A stretch of DNA of 32,891 nucleotides. Origin: an uncultured Collinsella sp. GTDB taxonomy: Bacteria; Actinomycetota; Coriobacteriia; Coriobacteriales; Coriobacteriaceae. Location: NCBI GenBank assembly GCA_900552425.1, contig URZR01000001.1, positions 1 through 32,891 on the forward strand, in the 5' to 3' direction. A program made the translations under genes and the position numbers. Below the pieces are notes generated by a model that saw only the letters and a list, made by a program, of their open reading frames with translations, ran no database searches and was not told where the DNA came from. Below are positions 24,050-32,865 of this stretch, piece after piece (positions within the stretch are counted from its first letter, which is position 1; the number at the start of each line of letters is the position of its first letter).

Positions 24050-25058
24050 GCTCGTGCACCGTCCTTTCAATGAGGTGGTTCCACGCCTGCTTAAGCGATT
24101 TGGGGGCCATGGGCCTCATGCCGTCCGTGGCGTGGGTCATGCAAAATGAGGCGGCGGCTTCAAGATCGCGCACGTCAACGGTCCAAGTCCATCCCGAATC
24201 GGTGTGTGCGAGCTCACCTCGCCCGCGCGTGAGGCCGTTGATCATATCGATCTGCGTCTGCGGGGCGAACGAGAACGTAGCCGCAACGGGCGGGCGGTCG
24301 GCAAAATCGAATTCAAAGAACAGGTAGTCGCTGAGGTTGAAGTCCGCAGGGATGGCGTAGGCCTTCGAAGGACGCCATGCGCGAACGATACGGTCGCAGC
24401 GGAATGTCCTGATGTCGTCGGTGACATTGTCGAGGCCGCAGAAGTACGCCACGCCCTCGCGTTCGAACATGCCGTAGACACAGACGGTACGTTCTTTCTG
24501 CTCGCCGCGTCCGTTCTGATATAAAAATCGCAGCGCGCACCGCTCGGCAAAGGCGCTCCATACCGCATCGACGGTGGGAGAGCGGCGGATCGGTACTTCG
24601 TCCACCGTCGTCCTGCCGGTGAGGTAGGCAATTTTGGAGCGAATATCGGCAAGCGGCGCGGCAAAGGTGGAAGAGCCGGCCGCTAGCGTCTGGTCGATGG
24701 CGTTGAGTAGGATATCGGCGTCGTCTGCGGTGATGAGGCCGCCTGCAGCAAACGTGTGCTCGCGGTCGATTGTCCACGAGCTTTCCTCGGTCTCCTGCGC
24801 ACCGGCGGGGCGAACCTCCTTGATTAAGATGCCACGCTCGAGCAGTTTGTCACGATCGCGCCGAAACTTGCGCTTATCCGAGTCGATATTGCCCGAGCCA
24901 TATCCCAGGTCAGAATCCAAGACGATCTGCTCGGTCGTCAGCGGTTCGGGGGAGCTGTTGAGCACAAAGAAAAGATTGAGGATGCGCTGAGCCGTTTTAT
25001 CGAAACCGGGCTCCGAATTCCCCTTTTTAATTGTCGCGGTCGCGTCGCTTGCCGTCAT
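24036..25058 (-). CDS. WYL-domain transcriptional regulator, PafB-like
   Basis: A 340-residue regulator and first gene of the WYL pair. The N-terminus (about 20-100) resembles a winged helix (AQRILNLFFVLNSSPEPLTTEQI, then RRDRDKLLERGILI). The WYL core is at about 175-235 (ALRFLYQNGRG, GVAYFCGLDN, RTFRCDRIVRAW), followed by a C-terminal extension. ATG at 25058 follows CGAGGA. It is divergent from the membrane M28-like gene and overlaps its partner, so the two are cotranscribed and may form a heterodimer. Their neighbour dinG suggests a link with DNA repair, but no binding site was identified. Confidence 0.8.
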   Translation of the reverse strand: MTASDATATIKKGNSEPGFDKTAQRILNLFFVLNSSPEPLTTEQIVLDSDLGYGSGNIDSDKRKFRRDRDKLLERGILIKEVRPAGAQETEESSWTIDREHTFAAGGLITADDADILLNAIDQTLAAGSSTFAAPLADIRSKIAYLTGRTTVDEVPIRRSPTVDAVWSAFAERCALRFLYQNGRGEQKERTVCVYGMFEREGVAYFCGLDNVTDDIRTFRCDRIVRAWRPSKAYAIPADFNLSDYLFFEFDFADRPPVAATFSFAPQTQIDMINGLTRGRGELAHTDSGWTWTVDVRDLEAAASFCMTHATDGMRPMAPKSLKQAWNHLIERTVHEHARA

Positions 25059-25182
25059 AGAGTCCTCGCATGAGAAGGTGGTTTGCTGCCATGATTTTAG
25101 TCCGATATGGAGATTAGGCTATATCCTTGTCCGCTCGAGGCGTTAAGATGGCCCGAATTCGGTCGTTTGCGCTCGCTCGGGG

Positions 25183-25188
25183 TATACT
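25183..25188 (+). promoter_or_regulatory. Possible -10 box upstream of the M28-like gene
   Basis: TATACT lies 69 bases before the ATG in the 198-base divergent gap 25059-25256. No good -35 box is found at the right distance, so this is tentative. I see no other feature in the gap. Confidence 0.3.
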
Positions 25189-25256
25189 TTCGACTATATA
25201 CGGTTCTAATGTGCATGCATTGGGCCTATTTGTCGGATTATGGATGTGGAGCGCAC

Positions 25257-28200
25257 ATGGCGAACACCCAGAACTATATTAACCACCTGCTGCAGAACAC
25301 CGGCATTACGCCGGCATGCAGCGAAGAAGAGCGCTTGGCTGCCGAGGATATCGCTCAGATCTTCCGCAACCACGGCTTTGACCCCGAGGTTCAGGAGTTC
25401 AATGCCCCGGCGCCCAGTAGATTGGCATTTGCCGTTACCGGTATTCTTGCGTTTGCCGGCGCCCTGCTGATGGGCATCGGCGGCGGTATCGGCTTGGTCG
25501 GCACCTTGCTGGCCATTGTCGGCGCCGTTCTTTACGTGCTCGAGCGCACGGGCCACCCCGTGGTTTCGCGCCTGGGCAAGACGGGCGTGAGCCAAAATGT
25601 CATCGCCTACCACAAGGCCTCGGGCCCGCTCGCGTCTCCGCGCAACCGCCCGGTGGTCGTTGTCGCACACTACGACTCTCCCCGTGCCGAGCTGCTCGCC
25701 CGCGAGCCCTATGCTTCGTATCGTGCGCTCATCGCCAAGCTGTTGCCCGTTGCCACGGTTGCCCCTGCTGCCGTTGCCATCCTGCGTATCCTGCCGCTCC
25801 CCGGCGCGCTCAAGGTTCTGCTGTGGATTGTCGCGATCCTCGCTTCCCTCGTTGCACTTGCCAACGCGGCAAACATCATCTCTAACCGCCACGTTCTTCC
25901 CTATACGTCCGGCGCGGTGTGCAACAAGTCTTCTGTCGCCGCTATGCTCGGCGTTATGGACAACGTTGCTCCCTTCCAGGGCGAAAACGAGTTTCCCGAC
26001 GATGTTCCGTTCGATACCTATTTTGGGGAGCAGAAACGTCGTGCCGAGGAAATGGCGCGCGCGGCGGCGGAGTATGCCGCGGCCCAGCAGCAAAACGACT
26101 ACGGCAACACCATCGAGTACGAAGAGCCTACCTACGCCGAGGACGAGTTCGGTCAGCCGATTGCTCCCGACGCTCAAACCGAGCCCGAACAGGGCGAGGC
26201 TTTTGACGAGCAGATTGAGGGCTTTGAGGGTGCGTCTGCCGACGAGACGCTGATTGGCGCCATCGTGCCCGAGGATCAGAATCAGGCTGTCCAGGCCGAA
26301 GAGTTCAATGACGAGGTTCCCGCTGCTGAGCCGGCGGAGGAGCCTGCCGCGGCCGAGCCCGAGCCCAAGCTCTATCGCAACGCCGCCGGCAACATTCGCT
26401 TTGGTTCGGATGCCATCCGTGCACTCGGAATGCTTCCCGAGTCCTGCACGCTCGATTACGAGGAGGGCGAGGAGCCGACGTTTGAGCCCGAGCCTGCGCC
26501 CGTTGTCACTGCGGATGATGAGTCTGCCGCGGTTACCGCTGCCGTTGCCGAGCCCGAGGCGGTGTCCGCGATCGATCCCGCGGCAGGACTGGACATTTTG
26601 GCTCCCGCCGCGCCGGCGCAAGACGTTGCGGACGAGTCTGACGACGATTACGTTGAACAGCCGAGGCGTGTGTCTTACGAGAGCGATACTGATTTCTCGG
26701 CCGAGATTCCCGCGGCAACGCCCCATGCCGATATTGCATCCGCGTTCTCTTCGATTGGCGCCGGCGCTTCCAACTTCTTTAAGGGTGCGCTTGCAAAGGG
26801 CAAGAAATTTGTCGACGATTTCGAGGAGAAGCGCGCTGCCGCACGCGAGGCTGCCGAGCAGGAGGCTATCGCTCAGCAGCAGGCAGCCGAGGCGGCACGT
26901 GAGCGCGCGGCGCAAGAGTTCGAGCAGAACGAGGCTATGCAGTCCGGGCCCGTCGACGCTGCCGAAGCTACGACGTCCTTTGAGTCCCAGCAACCGACGT
27001 CAGCGGATGTTGTTGAGGCAACAACGTCTTTCGAGGCTCAGCAGCACGTCGATAGCACCATGTCGTTTGATGCCGCGCAGTTCGATTCCACGATAACGTT
27101 TGAAAAGCAAGGCACCGCAATTGCCGAGCCCCTTCCTGTTTCCGATGAGCAGGGCGACGCGGCAGACGATGACGAGCCCATTGATGCTGCCGAAATCCAA
27201 GATGCCGCCGAGGACGAGTCCGTCGAGGCCAACTCTGACGAAGAGCAATACGCGGCAGCCGATCAAGGTGATTCGACCGAGGTCGAGCAGGAGGAAGTGC
27301 CTGCGGTTTCCGAGACTCCCGAGACGGATGAGTCGAGGCCTTACTCCACGCAGATTTTCACCATGCCGACCCCGAGTGGTTCCGGTGCCACGGTTGCCAA
27401 TGTCGCTCCCACCCAGGACGAAACGGTCGATTCCCTTATGGCCCAGATTTCCTCCCAGGCATCGCCGCGTCCGCAGATGAATGTTCCCGATCCGGCGTCG
27501 GCACCGTCGCCTGCACCTTCCTCGTCTCCGCTGGCTCCGGTCCCCGATCCGTCGCTGCCGTCTATGAAGCAGGCAAACGTTGCGTCTCGCACGTCGCTGT
27601 TCGACCTTCCCGATCCCTCTGCCCAGGTCAACGACCCCTTTGCTACTGCCCAGGGTCCCGAACCCACATCGGCACCCGTTGCGCCTTCTATGCCCGTTGC
27701 GTCGGGCGCGCAGCCGATCGAGACCATTTCGGCTCCCGCCCCGGCGGCACCCAAGTCTCGCAAACGCGGCCTGGGTGGCCTGTTCGGTCGTAAAAGGAAA
27801 AACGAGCAGGACAGCATGAGTGATTGGCTGGGCGTCGAAGACGATTACGATGCCAAGAAGTCCGGTCGCGGTATCGGTTCGTGGGATAACTTCGAGGACG
27901 ATAACGATGGCTGGAAGGGCGGCGCTACGTCTTCCGATGGCGCTTCTTCCGAAGATATGCTCTCGGCTGTCGCCTCTATGGGCGATGATGAGCTGCTCGG
28001 TCACGATATCTGGTTTGTGGCAACGGGCGCCTCGGATTGTGATGGCGCCGGCATGAAGGCCTTCTTGGCTTCGCATCGCGATAAACTCCGCGGCGTATTC
28101 TTCATCAATCTTGAATCCGTCGGCGCCGGTAGGCTTTCGGTGGTGACGGTCGAGGGCGAACAGCAGCTGCTCAAGGGCGATCGCCGCATCATGAACCTGG

Positions 28201-28433
28201 TCAGCAAGGTGTGCAAGTCGTTCCATGTCGATTGTGGCGCGCTCGAGATGCCCTATGCCAAGACCGATGCCTATGCCGCGCTCGAGGCGAGCCGCCGAGC
28301 CCTCACCATCGCCGGCGTGGACGGCACGCGTCTGGCTTGCGCTCGTACCGAGGACGACCTGCCCCACAATGTCAACCCGACGAACATTGCCACGGTATCC
28401 GAGGTCGTGACCGAGGTTATCCGCCGTTCGTAG
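25257..28433 (+). CDS. Membrane protein with split, degenerate M28-peptidase fold and long acidic insert
   Basis: A 1058-residue protein. Residues 1-240 and about 905-1058 together resemble an M28 zinc aminopeptidase. HYD (138-140) fits the first metal motif and PHN (1036-1038) the last histidine. But the bridging aspartate motif reads GAVCNKSS (219-226), the usual EE pair reads SD (926-927), the later aspartate is Glu953 (NLESVG), and TDAY (1003-1006) replaces the expected SDH-type motif. Four hydrophobic segments occur at about 55-72, 76-96, 158-180 and 185-208. Residues about 250-905 are acidic, Ala/Pro/Glu-rich and probably disordered, with short TSFExQ repeats near 571-620. ATG at 25257 follows GTGGAG; an upstream extension of 50 codons has no support. 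It may be a scaffold rather than an enzyme. Confidence 0.7.
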   Translation: MANTQNYINHLLQNTGITPACSEEERLAAEDIAQIFRNHGFDPEVQEFNAPAPSRLAFAVTGILAFAGALLMGIGGGIGLVGTLLAIVGAVLYVLERTGHPVVSRLGKTGVSQNVIAYHKASGPLASPRNRPVVVVAHYDSPRAELLAREPYASYRALIAKLLPVATVAPAAVAILRILPLPGALKVLLWIVAILASLVALANAANIISNRHVLPYTSGAVCNKSSVAAMLGVMDNVAPFQGENEFPDDVPFDTYFGEQKRRAEEMARAAAEYAAAQQQNDYGNTIEYEEPTYAEDEFGQPIAPDAQTEPEQGEAFDEQIEGFEGASADETLIGAIVPEDQNQAVQAEEFNDEVPAAEPAEEPAAAEPEPKLYRNAAGNIRFGSDAIRALGMLPESCTLDYEEGEEPTFEPEPAPVVTADDESAAVTAAVAEPEAVSAIDPAAGLDILAPAAPAQDVADESDDDYVEQPRRVSYESDTDFSAEIPAATPHADIASAFSSIGAGASNFFKGALAKGKKFVDDFEEKRAAAREAAEQEAIAQQQAAEAARERAAQEFEQNEAMQSGPVDAAEATTSFESQQPTSADVVEATTSFEAQQHVDSTMSFDAAQFDSTITFEKQGTAIAEPLPVSDEQGDAADDDEPIDAAEIQDAAEDESVEANSDEEQYAAADQGDSTEVEQEEVPAVSETPETDESRPYSTQIFTMPTPSGSGATVANVAPTQDETVDSLMAQISSQASPRPQMNVPDPASAPSPAPSSSPLAPVPDPSLPSMKQANVASRTSLFDLPDPSAQVNDPFATAQGPEPTSAPVAPSMPVASGAQPIETISAPAPAAPKSRKRGLGGLFGRKRKNEQDSMSDWLGVEDDYDAKKSGRGIGSWDNFEDDNDGWKGGATSSDGASSEDMLSAVASMGDDELLGHDIWFVATGASDCDGAGMKAFLASHRDKLRGVFFINLESVGAGRLSVVTVEGEQQLLKGDRRIMNLVSKVCKSFHVDCGALEMPYAKTDAYAALEASRRALTIAGVDGTRLACARTEDDLPHNVNPTNIATVSEVVTEVIRRS

Positions 28434-28454
28434 ACGGAGCTCTAAGGAGTCAAC

Positions 28455-28673
28455 GTGTTTTCGTATATTAAGCGCCATTGGCCTGTCTACGTGATTTTGA
28501 CCTTGATTGCCATTGCGTTAGGATTTGGGGCTGCCTACATCGTGGGTGCAAAGGGCTCGACCCCCGCCTCCGCAATCAGCGAAGAGGTGGAGCAAGAACA
28601 GAGTACGGGTGCCGATGGGATTCCTGAGTCCGAGCAGGCAATCGTTGATGGTGGATCTTCGTCTGCAGAGTAG
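28455..28673 (+). CDS. Small single-span membrane protein
   Basis: A 72-residue protein of unknown function. One hydrophobic segment (about 10-31, VYVILTLIAIALGFGAAYIV) follows a short basic N-terminus (FSYIKRH), and an acidic, Ser/Gly-rich tail ends in GGSSSAE. Positive-inside charge suggests the tail is outside the cell. It starts with GTG at 28455 after AAGGAG, 21 bases after the M28-like gene, so the two probably share a transcript and perhaps a complex. A bidirectional terminator follows. Confidence 0.75.
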   Translation: MFSYIKRHWPVYVILTLIAIALGFGAAYIVGAKGSTPASAISEEVEQEQSTGADGIPESEQAIVDGGSSSAE

Positions 28674-28694
28674 ATACGGCGATTTACATGATTG

Positions 28695-28732
28695 AAAGCG
28701 GGCGAGCCGGGGGACTGGCTCGCCCGCTTTTT
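28695..28732. terminator. Bidirectional terminator between convergent genes
   Basis: AAAGCGGGCGAGCC (28695-28708) and GGCTCGCCCGCTTT (28717-28730) form a perfect 14-bp stem with an 8-base loop, then TTTTT on the plus strand. It lies between the small membrane gene and the end of the adhesin gene. Confidence 0.9.
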
Positions 28733-28739
28733 CATCGCG

Positions 28740-31700
28740 CTAACGCTTCTTTGGGATTGACCTAAGGCGAGCGAACCATAGGGCTGCGGCACCCGAGGTC
28801 AGGAGCGCGGTGATGCAAGCGGCGATGGGAACTGATCCTGTTGCCGGTAGGTCCTGCAGTAGGGTACAGCGTTGAATGACACGGTCCTCGTCATGTGACT
28901 CAAGTTTATCGCCGCCGCCGTTGCGGCAAAGATCGACGCGTGCGCTGTTGGTGAGTGCGGTTTGGGGCGTATAAGCCGACGTCGCCTGCATGTGCACGAT
29001 TGCGCCCCGAGCGTCTGTGCCAAGGATTGCTTTGGCATCGTCAAGGTCGTCGTGCTCATCTTTGAGATCATCGCGGGTCCAAGAATCCGCATCGCTTCGA
29101 GTCGTAAAGTCGGCGGCTACCGCACCGTATTCAATTCGAATGCCCGTTACGACGGTATTGGGTGTAAGGTCGAGCTCTTCCGCCTCGAGTGTGGTGGATT
29201 CCGTGGTCGAGACATCCGCCTTCCAGAGTCGCCAGCCGTCGTAATCGACGAGGCGACAGTCCTCACCAAGGCTCTCTTTTACTTCGTCGGACTCAAGCCA
29301 AGGATTTTCGTGTCCATCGTCAAGTGTCGCGTTCGCCGGTTCATCGACGTCTGTCGAGTCCAACGGCGTCGTGCGATACCACACGTTGCACAGACCGTTG
29401 AGGTCGCCGATGGCGACGGGGGTTTCGATTGAGATGAATCTCGCCGTGCCGTCTTTGGCGCACTCAAGATCATCGATAATCGTAAACTCATCAACCCAAG
29501 TAGCGGAATCGTTTCGAGCATCGATGGTATAGGAGAAAAGCCCATCACTATTGGTTTGCGTCGTGGCGCGGTTTTTACCATCGCCGTTAGCCAACAGGCC
29601 CTTTTCGATAGGTTGGACAAGTTCCTGACGCTTGTCGACCTGCCCCTTGATCTCGATGGGCGCATCCTTCATCGCGACGGATTGGACTTCTCCCGTATCT
29701 TTTATTTCAAACGTTATCTCCTCGGCAAGGTCATAGGTCCGCGGAGACATCATTTCGCGCAACGAGTAGGTGCCGGGTGCAAGATGTTCGATGCGGTGCG
29801 GCTTGTCGGATGAGGTCCAGGAGTCTATTTCGGTTTTATCGGGACCATATAAGGTGAGCTGTGCACCTTTCACTTCCTGCTCTCCGCTTGCATCGACCTT
29901 GGAGATATCAACCTTGGTGTAATCGTCGGATACGTTAAGCCGTGCTTCCACAACGGGTGTTTTCTGGTCGGCATAGATAAGGTCGACGATATGGTGCGTC
30001 CGGTCGAGTAAGAAGCCGGTCGGCGCTTGAGTCTCGACAACCTCGTAGCGTGCGGTGCCAGATCCCAGCGGGAGGTCGTCCGCGCGTGCCTCTCCAGTTT
30101 CATCCGTCGCGACGGTCGCGACGGTCTCACCGTCGAGCGCGGCAATGCTACCATCGGGGCGCACGATATCACCCGAGGCACGGATCTCAAAGATGGCGCC
30201 CGCGAGGCTGCTGCCGTCTACGGCATCGGTTTTAACGATCCTGATGTTTCCGGTCGCGGCGTGGTCATAATACGAGGCGATTGCAATGGGCGTTAGGTTC
30301 ATGTCGGCGGGTATGTTTACCTCGATCTCTTCACCGACAAGATAGGGCTCTTTGGCCGAGGTTTCGCGTACATAATAGGTGCCCGGCACGAGCGATTCGG
30401 GCAGTGTGACGGTGCCGGTCGCGTCAGTCGTAAAGGTGTCCATTACATTATGTGCTGGATACCAGCATGTTTGTGAGACAGGTTTGTGATTGCTGTCGAG
30501 GAGTTGGAAGGTGAATCCGGCTAGCGGAACAGAAGCGCCTGTTTGGGCATCGCGTTTTACAATCTGGAGATGCGTCGACAGAGCGTGGTTGTCCACGATA
30601 TATTGAAGCTCGGCGCCGTCGGAAATCTGATTGGCCCCGACGGTCCATTCCCCTGCACGTTTAAAACCCTCGGGGACGGTTTCCGGAACCTCGCGAACGG
30701 TGTAGCCGGCGCGGTCGTATGGGATGGCTCCGTGGACACCGGCGGGTCGCTTGCCTGCGCCGAACCATGCTTCGGGCTGATCTTTGGTGGAGGCAAAGCC
30801 ATAGATGTTTGTGGTCAGTGTGCCAACAACCTGCTGAGAGCTGTTGCTGACAACCTCAAAGACAACACCTCCCGCCGGCTGCTCCAGGCCGGATTGGTCG
30901 CTATTGCCGTAATCCTTGAATTTGGAAATCTCAAGGTCAAACGCAATGGGGATATCGGAAACGCGAGATTCGATCTCGACCACGCCTGAATCGCCGAGCT
31001 GGTCGGCTCCAACGGTATAGGTCCAGCTGTCGTTGGATGGCAGGTAGCCCTCGGGGGCTTTTGATTCGTAGATGGTAAAGGTTCCTAAGGGGACATCGGC
31101 GAGGGTGGCCCGACCGCTTTCGTCGGTCGTGAGGATCTGTGCCCATCCAGGGGTTGATTGCGACACACACGTGAACTCTGCTCCTGCGAGTGAAGATCCC
31201 ACCTGGGGGCCGGCATTCGTCGCGGCATCGAGTTTTACGATACGCAGGTTGATGGTGCCGGGCTGTTCATCGATGGCGACCTGCCCGCCGTCATTCCCCG
31301 TGGTAAAGGCAATGCGATCGTGGCGGGGGACATAGCCGGTCGGCGCCTTCGTTTCAACTAGGTAGTATGCCGTGTTGGGCAGAAGTGTTGCTTGCGCTTG
31401 ACCGTTGCTGTCCATCTTGATGGTGCCGACACGCGCGCCGCTGGCGCTCTCAAAAACATCGAACGTTGCCCCGTCAAACTGATAAGTATTGTTTCCGCTG
31501 GTAATGGCAGCGTTTGCAGACTGCTTTTGGAAGGAAACAGAGACCGCCGGCAGTACATAGAGCATGTCTTGACGTTTGCTGCCGCCCGATACGGCCCCTA
31601 GATAGCGCCGCGCGCGGTGCGGAGCGGCTTTGATGCTTCCTGATTTTGCGCTGTCGTGGAGCCATCGCGCAGCCGCCACGACTTCATTGTCGGCGGTAAA

Positions 31701-32171
31701 GTGCCCACTCTTGGTTTTGCCCTGAGCGGTCGTGTAGGAGTAGGTGCCGTCGACACGGGTAGTGCCGTTGAGCATCCATACGGCAAGCTGGGTGGCGGCG
31801 CGGGCGCGATCGGGTGAAAGATGGTAACCGCCAAACGACGTGGCGGTAGGATATCCGTGACAAACGATTGCCGCGAACTCGTCGTCGAGCCACACCCAGC
31901 CTTGATCAAAGTTGAGCCATGGGCCGCCCGGCTTGGTGGGCCCGGGGCGTTCCTGGTTCATGCAGTAGGCAATCGAGGCGTCTTGAGCTTCATACTTGCC
32001 GATAAAGAAGGGCCCACAATCATCGCTAATAGTACGGAAGCCGAGCTGGTCGTAGCCATCGACGGCAAATGCGGCTCCCGGTGCCAGGCAGCCGAACAGC
32101 AGGAAGAGGAGCAGGAGCAGCGGACCTGTTGCGATTGCGCTGTGGACAGAGTGCGTGGGTGCGTTGGACAT
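28740..32171 (-). CDS. Sortase-anchored adhesin with thioester domain and SpaA/Cna-B modules
   Basis: A 1143-residue surface protein. A signal peptide (about 1-36, hydrophobic LLLLLFLLFG, then GAAFA) is followed by a thioester domain: Cys70 in IAYCMN and Gln128 in AATQLAVWML are spaced and framed as in Gram-positive TED adhesins, which bond covalently to host targets. Six SpaA/Cna-B-like modules follow, each with a glutamate motif such as YLVETKAPTGY (Glu273), IYESKAPEGY (369), VREVPE (494), VRETSAK (603), VVETQAPTGF (713) and LREMMSP (806); these often hold isopeptide bonds. The C-terminus has LPATG (1108-1112), a hydrophobic span and RLRSIPKKR, the sortase signal. The start ATG at 32171 follows AAGGAG. 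No sortase or pilin gene is in the window. Confidence 0.9.
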   Translation of the reverse strand: MSNAPTHSVHSAIATGPLLLLLFLLFGCLAPGAAFAVDGYDQLGFRTISDDCGPFFIGKYEAQDASIAYCMNQERPGPTKPGGPWLNFDQGWVWLDDEFAAIVCHGYPTATSFGGYHLSPDRARAATQLAVWMLNGTTRVDGTYSYTTAQGKTKSGHFTADNEVVAAARWLHDSAKSGSIKAAPHRARRYLGAVSGGSKRQDMLYVLPAVSVSFQKQSANAAITSGNNTYQFDGATFDVFESASGARVGTIKMDSNGQAQATLLPNTAYYLVETKAPTGYVPRHDRIAFTTGNDGGQVAIDEQPGTINLRIVKLDAATNAGPQVGSSLAGAEFTCVSQSTPGWAQILTTDESGRATLADVPLGTFTIYESKAPEGYLPSNDSWTYTVGADQLGDSGVVEIESRVSDIPIAFDLEISKFKDYGNSDQSGLEQPAGGVVFEVVSNSSQQVVGTLTTNIYGFASTKDQPEAWFGAGKRPAGVHGAIPYDRAGYTVREVPETVPEGFKRAGEWTVGANQISDGAELQYIVDNHALSTHLQIVKRDAQTGASVPLAGFTFQLLDSNHKPVSQTCWYPAHNVMDTFTTDATGTVTLPESLVPGTYYVRETSAKEPYLVGEEIEVNIPADMNLTPIAIASYYDHAATGNIRIVKTDAVDGSSLAGAIFEIRASGDIVRPDGSIAALDGETVATVATDETGEARADDLPLGSGTARYEVVETQAPTGFLLDRTHHIVDLIYADQKTPVVEARLNVSDDYTKVDISKVDASGEQEVKGAQLTLYGPDKTEIDSWTSSDKPHRIEHLAPGTYSLREMMSPRTYDLAEEITFEIKDTGEVQSVAMKDAPIEIKGQVDKRQELVQPIEKGLLANGDGKNRATTQTNSDGLFSYTIDARNDSATWVDEFTIIDDLECAKDGTARFISIETPVAIGDLNGLCNVWYRTTPLDSTDVDEPANATLDDGHENPWLESDEVKESLGEDCRLVDYDGWRLWKADVSTTESTTLEAEELDLTPNTVVTGIRIEYGAVAADFTTRSDADSWTRDDLKDEHDDLDDAKAILGTDARGAIVHMQATSAYTPQTALTNSARVDLCRNGGGDKLESHDEDRVIQRCTLLQDLPATGSVPIAACITALLTSGAAALWFARLRSIPKKR

Positions 32172-32425
32172 GGCTGCTCCTTATCCCTCGTGCGCCGCAT
32201 GGGGAGGTTGCGACGCGTAGGATGAGGCTACCCCCGAGGTTCATGCGGGTAAGTACCGGAGCCTGACCAAAAGCTTGCCCGATTTCTGACAAATTGGGCT
32301 CAAATACAACAATCAAGCAAAAGCGCAGGTAGAAGATGGGGAGAACAGGAGGTCAAAGGTCTTCATCTCCACAATTGACGCGATTTTCAAACGATTCTCC
32401 ACAGCTAAAACAAGCATCGCCACCC
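32172..32425. other. Gap between adhesin and tRNA-Gly promoter
   Basis: No gene of its own is supported. The leftward adhesin promoter must lie here; I found no clear -35/-10 pair. The open frames crossing it run into the tRNA. Confidence 0.5.
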
Positions 32426-32455
32426 TTGTCTCGAACAAGACAACCGCGTTATACT
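32426..32455 (+). promoter_or_regulatory. tRNA-Gly promoter
   Basis: TTGTCT and TATACT with an 18-base spacer; the -10 box ends 13 bases before the tRNA 5' end. Confidence 0.75.
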
Positions 32456-32468
32456 AGCCAACACACAA

Positions 32469-32543
32469 GCGGGCATCGCCAAGTGGTAAGGCATCAGCTT
32501 CCCAAGCTGACACTCGCGGGTTCGAATCCCGTTGCCCGCTCCA
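32469..32543 (+). tRNA. tRNA-Gly (anticodon CCC)
   Basis: A 75-base cloverleaf with encoded CCA. Acceptor GCGGGCA pairs with TGCCCGC, the discriminator is T, the anticodon loop CTTCCCAAG gives CCC, and the T arm is CGGGTTCGAATCCCG. It has its own promoter and terminator. Confidence 0.97.
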
Positions 32544-32554
32544 GTTAAGAGCAC

Positions 32555-32587
32555 AAGCACGGCACCATCACGGTGCCGTGCTTTTTT
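32555..32587 (+). terminator. Terminator of tRNA-Gly
   Basis: AAGCACGGCACC, loop ATCAC and GGTGCCGTGCTT form a 12-bp stem followed by TTTTTT. Confidence 0.93.
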
Positions 32588-32683
32588 CAATAAAGTGCCG
32601 GGACTCGAACCCGACAGGGTGCGAGCGTAAAGCAAACGCGAAGCGTTTGTAGCGAGCAGGCGAAGGCGCCGGCAGGCGCCTGA

Positions 32684-32734
32684 AGCCGGTGCGGATTTGC
32701 GAAGCAAATACGCGGACGTCCCGTTGCCCGCTCC
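32684..32734 (+). repeat. 51-base repeat ending in a copy of the tRNA-Gly 3' end, copy 1
   Basis: The unit contains GGATTTGCGAAGCAAAT, a small hairpin, and ends with TCCCGTTGCCCGCTCC (32719-32734), which is identical to tRNA-Gly bases 32527-32542. It matches copy 2 at 50 of 51 positions. The segment before it (32592-32683) has a T-arm-like stretch on the minus strand (GGGTTCGAGTCCC) and more hairpins with a GCGAAGC core. No gene is supported in 32588-32891. Confidence 0.75.
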
Positions 32735-32814
32735 CTCAGCAACGGGAGACGCTGGGACACACGGCTCGACCGGGTCTCCTTCAGTGGTTCCGTGGGCCGG
32801 AGCATGCCGACCGC

Positions 32815-32865
32815 AGCCGGTGCGGATTTGCGAAGCAAATACGCGGACGTCCCGCTGCCCGCTCC
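32815..32865 (+). repeat. 51-base repeat ending in a copy of the tRNA-Gly 3' end, copy 2
   Basis: Same unit as 32684-32734 with one base changed (TCCCGCTGCCCGCTCC), followed by A, so it again resembles the tRNA 3' end with CCA. The start-to-start distance is 131 bases. Confidence 0.75.

Noticed and set aside
32597..32621. A minus-strand T-arm-like sequence (GGGTTCGAGTCCC) as another tRNA gene
   Set aside because: No matching anticodon arm or acceptor stem is found upstream on that strand; at most it is a fragment.
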